Shown here in pieces: positions 58,746-64,000 of a stretch of 64,000 bases of DNA. Each line of letters opens with the position of its first letter. Position 1 is the first letter of the stretch. This DNA is from Trichuris trichiura (lineage: Eukaryota; Nematoda; Enoplea; Trichinellida; Trichuridae): positions 620,001 to 684,000 of the forward strand of contig JBAJFE010000025.1 of NCBI GenBank assembly GCA_037903355.1, read 5' to 3'. The translations under genes and the position numbers were made by a program. The notes beneath the pieces were generated by a model. It saw only the letters and a program-made list of their open reading frames with translations. It was not told the origin of the DNA and ran no database searches.

Positions 58746-59428
58746 ATGGAGGACTTCATAAACAAGCTAAATGCTCGTGAGCTTGAAAAGTTAAATAAAA
58801 AAGACCCGACTGCTTACAAGCGTTACAACCGATACTTTGACGCCATTGGGGTTCGTAGCCAGCTTTTATGGAGGTGAGAGCATTGAATTGCGCTTGATTT
58901 GCAGAAGTCGCGCTCCTCGCGCCTTTTACTGACGGCTGTGCCGCAGAAAATTGTGATGAACGCGGGCGAGTGGATTTGGAAAAAGTACCTGATGAAGAGC
59001 GAATTGGGATTGCTGCCGAAAGAGTACAACAAAAAGATTCACGGGGTTTATTGCCCTTGGCGTTATTATGGCAAAAGTACGTAGTCTCATTCCTGTTCCT
59101 ATTGAATCAATTGTTCGCCTATTTCAGAGGACATCAACTTTTTTGACGTTAAACTTGGCGACCTTCCAGCTTGGTACGCTAGACGAGACAAAAGCTTCAA
59201 AGCTTTTAGAGCCGCTGTTGGCCGAGGTCTTAACGGCGCAGTCTCTAATGCTACTTGTAAAATTGCATTTAGTGATTTTCAGGTTACCACAAATGGGTGT
59301 ACGACTGGTTTTCGCCACGTTGTATGAACGCAGCTCCAATCTTTCAGGTTGCTGCAATGATGGCCATTGTGCGCATGCTATTTTGTCAAGACAACTTTAA
59401 GCGCGAAGCCTCCTTTTTCTACCATTGA
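58746..59428 (+). CDS. Mitochondrial ATP synthase subunit f
   Basis: Four exons, 58746-58850, 58905-59076, 59128-59226 and 59283-59428, give about 173 aa with consistent phases. The diagnostic core is KIHGVYCPWRYYGK, then FFDVKLGDLPAWYARRDKS, matching the EVKLGELPSW region of subunit f and the YYGK segment of nematode homologues. The last exon has a membrane span (APIFQVAAMMAIVRMLF) and a basic tail ending FYH. The N-terminal extension (LNARELEKLNKKDP) is longer than in mammals. The first donor is the weak GTTCGT, chosen because the alternative GTGAGA leads to a stop. It acts in the Fo sector in the inner membrane. AATAAA is at 59515-59520. Confidence 0.78.
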
Positions 59429-59629
59429 GTTCGCAACGTCGCTGCCGAACATGCGTAAATGCGTTAAACAAACGACTCCAACTATGCGCAAGCATTTCCC
59501 GTTTGCTATGCCGAAATAAAATTTCCCTTTGAACTTTTGCAAATTATTTTTTTATGCTGCAAATACTCCGTCGGCGAATTATGTCTTATTCGATGCGTAT
59601 GTTGTTCATAAATTAATTTTTCGCTGCTC

Positions 59630-59634
59630 AGAAC
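59630..59634 (+). promoter_or_regulatory. Candidate trans-splice acceptor before thymidylate kinase
   Basis: TTTTTCGCTGCTCAG ends at 59631, three bases before the ATG at 59635. It follows the AATAAA of the upstream gene by about 110 bp, the layout of a downstream operon gene in nematodes. Confidence 0.4.
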
Positions 59635-60645
59635 ATGGAGGAAGAAGGGCGTGGCATCTTTGTTGCTCTTGAAGGCTTAGATCGCAGTGGTAAAACCACT
59701 CAAGTAGCTTCCCTCAGGGAAACTTTGGAAAAAATTAACACGCCCGTAAGGGTTTTTCGTTATCCAAGTGAGTATACACCAACTGCACATATTAAAACCT
59801 TAACGGACTTTGCAGCGCGCAGTGGTCCGACTGGTATCGCCCTTTCGCAGTATTTAAACAAGACTGAGACCACCGATGACCACGCCATACACTTACTTTT
59901 TTCCGCCGATCGATGGTCGACAGCGTACGAAATTGAAAACGGTTTTAAAACTGATTGTGTTCATTTGACAGGTTGCAGGCAAGAAATAGAGCAACTTCTT
60001 AAGGCGGGAACTCACGTACTGGCTGACAGATACGCATATTCTGGAATTGCTTATTCGGCCGCTAAGGTACGCTATTGATATTCAAGGTTTATACATCGGT
60101 CGGTCACAATACGCCACTGACTTTCCTGGATACTTATACTAAACAAAGTTTGGTACAAGCATCCAAGCTCAAAATGGCGGGGCGTCAAAAGGCTTTACGG
60201 AAAGATCTGAAGGACGTCGCTGATGACGCTTGTTGATGTTTCGAAAGTACTAACGCGTATCGTAGCTTTAACTTTGTCAGTTCCTTTTAGGGTTTAGACT
60301 ACGACTGGTGCTGCCAACCGGACAAAGGCCTTCCACGTCCGGATATTGTGATCTTTTTGGATGTACACGCCGAAGTAGCGGAATGTCGCGGCGATTTTGG
60401 TCAAGAAATTTACGAGAAAGTTGAATTCCAAAAGAAAGTTTACAATATATTTATGGACAAAGTACGCGACAGCAACTGGAGAGTACGAACTGGCGACAAC
60501 GCAACTACATCTTCAAGTGCTGCTTTTTTTCCAGCTGATCGACGGTACGTTGGACGAGGAGCAAGTTCACAAAGAGGTCGTGTGGCATTTTTTTGAAACC
60601 GCTAATGATAAAACATTACGACAAAGTCCTATTGACTACCTGTGA
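59635..60645 (+). CDS. DTYMK: Thymidylate kinase (dTMP kinase)
   Basis: Exons 59635-60066, 60291-60482 and 60535-60645 give 244 aa. The P-loop is ALEGLDRSGKTTQ, the DRX motif is ADRYAYSGIAYSAAK, and the product-side segment is WCCQPDKGLPRPDIVIFLDV. FSADRW also matches the family. The C terminus continues NWRLIDGTLDEEQVHKEV. It phosphorylates dTMP to dTDP for DNA synthesis. The lid region lacks the usual Arg pattern of bacterial enzymes, as in eukaryotic type I kinases. It lies about 200 bp after the ATP synthase f gene on the same strand. The second intron is 52 bp. Confidence 0.94.
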
Positions 60646-61053
60646 AAAAACAACAAAGTTCAACTTAGGAACTAGCAGATTGTGGTTGGATTTCTACATC
60701 TACAAAAAGTGCCTTACTGCTGCCTCGGGACTATGAATCAGTTACGATCAATATAGTTAATGAGTGACATTAAATTTATTACGCTAACTGACTGAATGAT
60801 CAAACTAAAAGTGAATGAATAAGAGACAATCTGCTGGAAAACGCTACCACTTAGGTACCTGCGCATATTTTTTTATTTAGATAGAAGAAACAATGACTTA
60901 GCAATTCTGTAGCAAACATTTCTTAATGCCATCTAAGTTATGAAATATTTTAAAAGGTTTATTAAAGTTGACCTACCGTTGCAACCTTAGCAAACGAGGT
61001 GGAATAACGAAACGTCAATTAAGATGCTGCCAGTTGCGTAAGCGTCAGTTCTA
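60646..61053. other. Short intergenic gap between convergent genes
   Basis: No feature beyond the presumed 3' UTRs of thymidylate kinase and NDUFS6. Confidence 0.4.
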
Positions 61054-61698
61054 TCAAACTTGAATATGCTGGGAGCCGTCCGATTCTACGTTAACGTTAT
61101 AAAAGCGAAGACCACAATAGCCGCATGCGTGTACTCCGGGCTTGTCCTAAAATGAATGAACAATTAGTAGGGGTAAAAATTTGAATGAAAAAGAAATTGC
61201 TAACCAGGTTGATGAACACTTTTGGATGACCAAGCGCGCCCCCTCCTCCGTCACAGGTTGCCTCGCGACTTTTGCAAGGAATGGGAGGTACAGCAGCGAT
61301 CAAATGCATTGCTACATTTGGATTCACCTGCTTTGCCACCAATTCAAAACGCATGCGACGAGTATCGTAGCGATCCCAGGCCTGCAAAATATTCAAAATA
61401 AATCCTTTTACGGACCTTCGATAATACAGCGCGTACTCATATTAAAGAACGGCCGCTACCCTTGAAACATGTTTCTGATTTCTTATCTTATCTACAGAGA
61501 GGGAGATAAAGACTAGTTGACAACGCTTACTTGGCCAGTATGAGTTACAGCGTCAAAACCAAGTTCCTCCTTTTTGACACCAAGCTTTACTTCTTCTGGT
61601 TTTTTTGGAATAACCGGAGTATTGTTGCCATTTGCGTTTGTACATAACGCGACGGTATTTTTACGGCAAACACGAAGCGACACTAGCAGGCATTTCAT
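61054..61698 (-). CDS. NDUFS6: NADH dehydrogenase iron-sulfur protein 6 (complex I 13 kDa-A)
   Basis: Exons 61531-61698, 61205-61381 and 61054-61146 give 145 aa. The first exon has a basic, hydroxylated N terminus typical of a mitochondrial presequence (MKCLLVSLRVCRKN) and ends VTHTGQ, which is conserved. The second carries WDRYDTRRMRF and CDGGGGALGHPKVFINL. The third holds CGYCGLRF. Cys, His and the CxxC together form the zinc site of the N-module of respiratory complex I. The C terminus has a short extra tail (YNVNVESDGSQHIQV) compared with vertebrates. Confidence 0.95.
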
Positions 61699-62635
61699 CT
61701 TTTATAATTTCTGTCAAACAACATACAGTATGAATGTAACAGTGTTCAAGTTAGCATAAGCATTATTTGCTTCGTAAGATCGCTAAAGAGCTGTCTGCAA
61801 TAAATTATTTAGCTGAACGTTTACAACTAATTAGAATTCACCGACTAAGCTGTTTAGTAGTAGGTTTCGTTTGTCGCATCGGGCTATGGTGTATTTCAGA
61901 TGTCGCGTTTATGTAATCCTGAACAAAGCAATGAAGCTAAGGTATGCTACGGTAGGCATTCCATAGCTGAGGTTACGTGCAGTAAGTAACAGCGGCAAAT
62001 CGGATCTGCTTTTCCAATGTCCTTTTCGATGAATACTAAAATATGCTACAGCTTAAGACTGCCGGCATTACGGTCGTATGCACCTGCATCCATTGAACCA
62101 TAGTTCTGCCACGGCTTGAATGGAAGGATCCTATTCGTATCTGCTGTTGTTATCTGAGGAAGGACTGCAGTTTTAAAAGGTCAAGTCTACACTGAACCTT
62201 TGGCAAGTAGGTCGACATGGGCAAATGTAGCGTCTGCCTTGCCTTCTGATGAACTTTTTTGTCAGCTGTTCTGGGCATGTTAGTGTAATGGGTTGGCGGT
62301 AGTTAGAGTATAGAGTGATAGCCTCGGCAACAAATGCACCTTGAACAACTTAATTTTTTGCTGATGTTTGAATTGCGCCTTGAACCGACGATCAAAGAGC
62401 AAAAATAGCCGAAAGGATTGAACTCTACTCAAAGATACTTCAGGCAACTTGAAACTGCCAAAGTAGGCAAAAACAGCAGTCGAGTCTGCTGGATCGTTAT
62501 TAAACAGAAATATCGACAGATCGGCTATGTGCAACAATGTGCAACCTGAGAGCAGCAGCATTTCAGTACATTTAAGATCAGGCTAAGTGGAGTATAAAAA
62601 TGAGGATATTGTCGACTAGCTATACTAGCGTTTAT
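61699..62635. other. Upstream of NDUFS6, no gene recognised
   Basis: Only short ORFs without motifs. A promoter for NDUFS6 is presumably here but no TATA-like element stands out. Confidence 0.35.
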
Positions 62636-62818
62636 GAAATGCAGCTTTCTTCCTGCCAAGCATGCCACTGTGCTGTTCTGAGTTTTCTGTCGAGCATGTC
62701 GGTTATCTTGTTCTGCCCTTATTTAAACCTAAGCCAAAATATACGCCTTATGTTTAGGCTAGGCGACTAGCCGGCAAATTTAAGGTATAACAGTGGGATG
62801 CCCAAGAAACGAGATAAA
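62636..62818. repeat. Dispersed repeat family, copy C
   Basis: It shares the sequence order of the copies at 40433 and 55888, including CCTTATGTTTAGGCTAGGC and a closing block (AACAGTGGGATGCCC) resembling copy B. Confidence 0.55.
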
Positions 62819-62918
62819 AGAACGATAAGACAACTATAAATCGCTCACGGAGAATAAGTTATTGACAGAGTGACACAAAATCGTGCTGAAGGCTATTGTG
62901 ACATCGAGAGTTACTATG

Positions 62919-63296
62919 CTAAGTTATCTCGTCTGCTTGTACGTCAAAGCTAGCGCAGACTTGAGGATGAAAACTATTCATGTGTTGCGTAAAGGCTACT
63001 ACATGCAGTTCGATTCGATGAGTAAGCACAGGCAGTAGAACGCCGAAGCGATGGTGACAGGACAAAGTTCTTCCGACCCAATTACAGCGTGACGCTTTGG
63101 AATGAATGCAGTAAGGGCAGCTTTTTAAGTCGACTGGCACGTAATGATAAAATAGCCGTAATTTGAACACAAGAACTAATGTTCGTAGCATTAAGCGCCT
63201 GATCATAGCAACGGTTATCCGATCGGGGTTAAGAGACGACTTCAAGGACACCTCTTTCAAAGCCACTGAAATTTCGTAAAGTGTGATTGGTTTCAA
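62919..63296 (-). pseudogene. Fragment of non-LTR retrotransposon reverse transcriptase
   Basis: KPITLYEISVALKEVSLKSS then NPDRITVAMIRRL resembles the start of a non-LTR RT (EI..AL....S.GPDGI). It continues LVFKLRLFYHYVPVDLKSC. A shift of frame then gives FIPKRHAVIGSEELCPVTIA, the IPK...RPITIAS block seen in R2-like and related elements. The catalytic YxDD region is not seen. A frameshift near 63110 and the truncation mark it as a relic. Confidence 0.6.
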
Positions 63297-64000
63297 GAGT
63301 TTCTCAGTAATGATTGAGAGCTGGTGCCTCTTTGTTCCTATTCAAAAGAAAGCCATCGAAAAGTGGTTTTTGAGGAAAGAGACCAGGATAATATTCTTTA
63401 AATAGGATGATCTCTACCAACCGCAGATCGTTTGAACTCCTCGAAGAGGCGCTGTTTCATGCGAGTGATTTTAAGGTGCAACATGAGAAGCCGTTTGCCG
63501 TTGAACTTTGCTCTTTGGAAGAAGAAAAGACAAAGATGCCAGAACCACAGAAGCAATGCCCTCGAGAACAATGCCTCCATCCCAAAGTGACCGTTTAAAA
63601 TCGTTGATCAAAGATCGATGACTTTTGCAAAAGGAAGGTTTCCACCGATAGCTGAACTGAGTTTGAAACAACACCAGATTGCTCATTACCTTCTAAGGTG
63701 CTTAGTTCAATGAAGTCTATAGGAGTGTCGCTAGTCGAAGAGTGCGTGCGCAGAATTCAAGTGTTCACACCGAGCGGCTCGTAGTAGTATCGCTAGAGTT
63801 TGATAAGCTTCAGTGCATCTATGGCCTTTACTCATATCAATAATTCTTTTGAAACCATGTCGCTGCAGCATAAGCTTCTGCAGAACTTGCTTAAGCAAAT
63901 TAGTAAAGGAAGTCTACAAAGACGCTAGCGTTTCAACTTCGAACTTCTCCCATCTGGGTTTCTTATCTGATGGTCGTACTGGTTGAAACTTTGCGGGATG
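63297..64000. other. Window end, no intact gene
   Basis: Possibly upstream parts of the same retrotransposon on the minus strand, but no motif was firm. Confidence 0.25.

Noticed and set aside
58746..58873. Longer first exon of ATP synthase f using donor GTGAGA
   Set aside because: The joined frame hits a stop after a few codons and the intron would be only 31 bp; the GTTCGT donor keeps frame with a 54-bp intron.

Overview
This window looks like nuclear DNA of an animal, most likely a nematode. Protein genes are split by very short GT-AG introns, mostly about 48-80 bp. Several families are animal or mitochondrial (ClC channel, carnitine palmitoyltransferase 1, CTDNEP1, RABL3, NDUFS6, ATP synthase subunit f). 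A dispersed repeat carries TTAGGC-like runs, and some acceptor-like CAG sites sit only a few bases before start codons, as in trans-spliced genes. The compact introns and Penelope-like elements would suit a clade I nematode such as a whipworm; that placement is inference, not proof. All gene models below were assembled by eye from splice signals, reading phase and remembered family motifs.

Left end (1-9,000): two tandem copies of a gene for a secreted repeat polyprotein. The first copy is cut by the window edge (to 691); the second runs 5356-7997. Units of 65-68 residues end in the furin-type site REKR. The second copy has a TATA box, a signal peptide and 13 units, but two uncompensated frameshifts break it as assembled. 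A one-unit relic lies between the copies. A 909-bp hAT-type element with a perfect 8-bp target duplication sits in the 3' flank of copy 1, and the matching flank of copy 2 is an empty site.

9,072-20,680 (minus): a complete ClC chloride channel gene, 22 exons and about 879 aa, with a decayed Penelope-like retroelement and its inverted pLTRs in one intron. Hammerhead-ribozyme-like cores occur in and near it. 20,681-35,121 is a large, nearly gene-free interval with one small candidate gene. 35,122-41,128 (minus): a complete CPT1 gene, 20 exons and about 760 aa.

42,635-45,679: CTDNEP1 (minus) and RABL3 (plus), divergent. 46,280-47,620 is a 102-bp tandem array that forms the AT-hook-like C terminus of a GYF-domain gene (minus, 47,076 to at least 50,563, perhaps to 56,821). 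The large upstream intron of that gene holds PLE-derived inverted repeats, AT-rich microsatellites and a Tigger/pogo transposon, itself split by a hAT element.

Right end: mitochondrial ATP synthase subunit f and thymidylate kinase lie head to tail on plus, about 200 bp apart (candidate operon). NDUFS6 is on minus, followed by a decayed non-LTR reverse transcriptase fragment near the end. Together the recognised genes are housekeeping: mitochondrial fatty-acid import, respiration, nucleotide supply, membrane trafficking and chloride conductance. The unusual content is the repeat polyprotein pair, the ribozyme-bearing PLE relics and the nested transposons.
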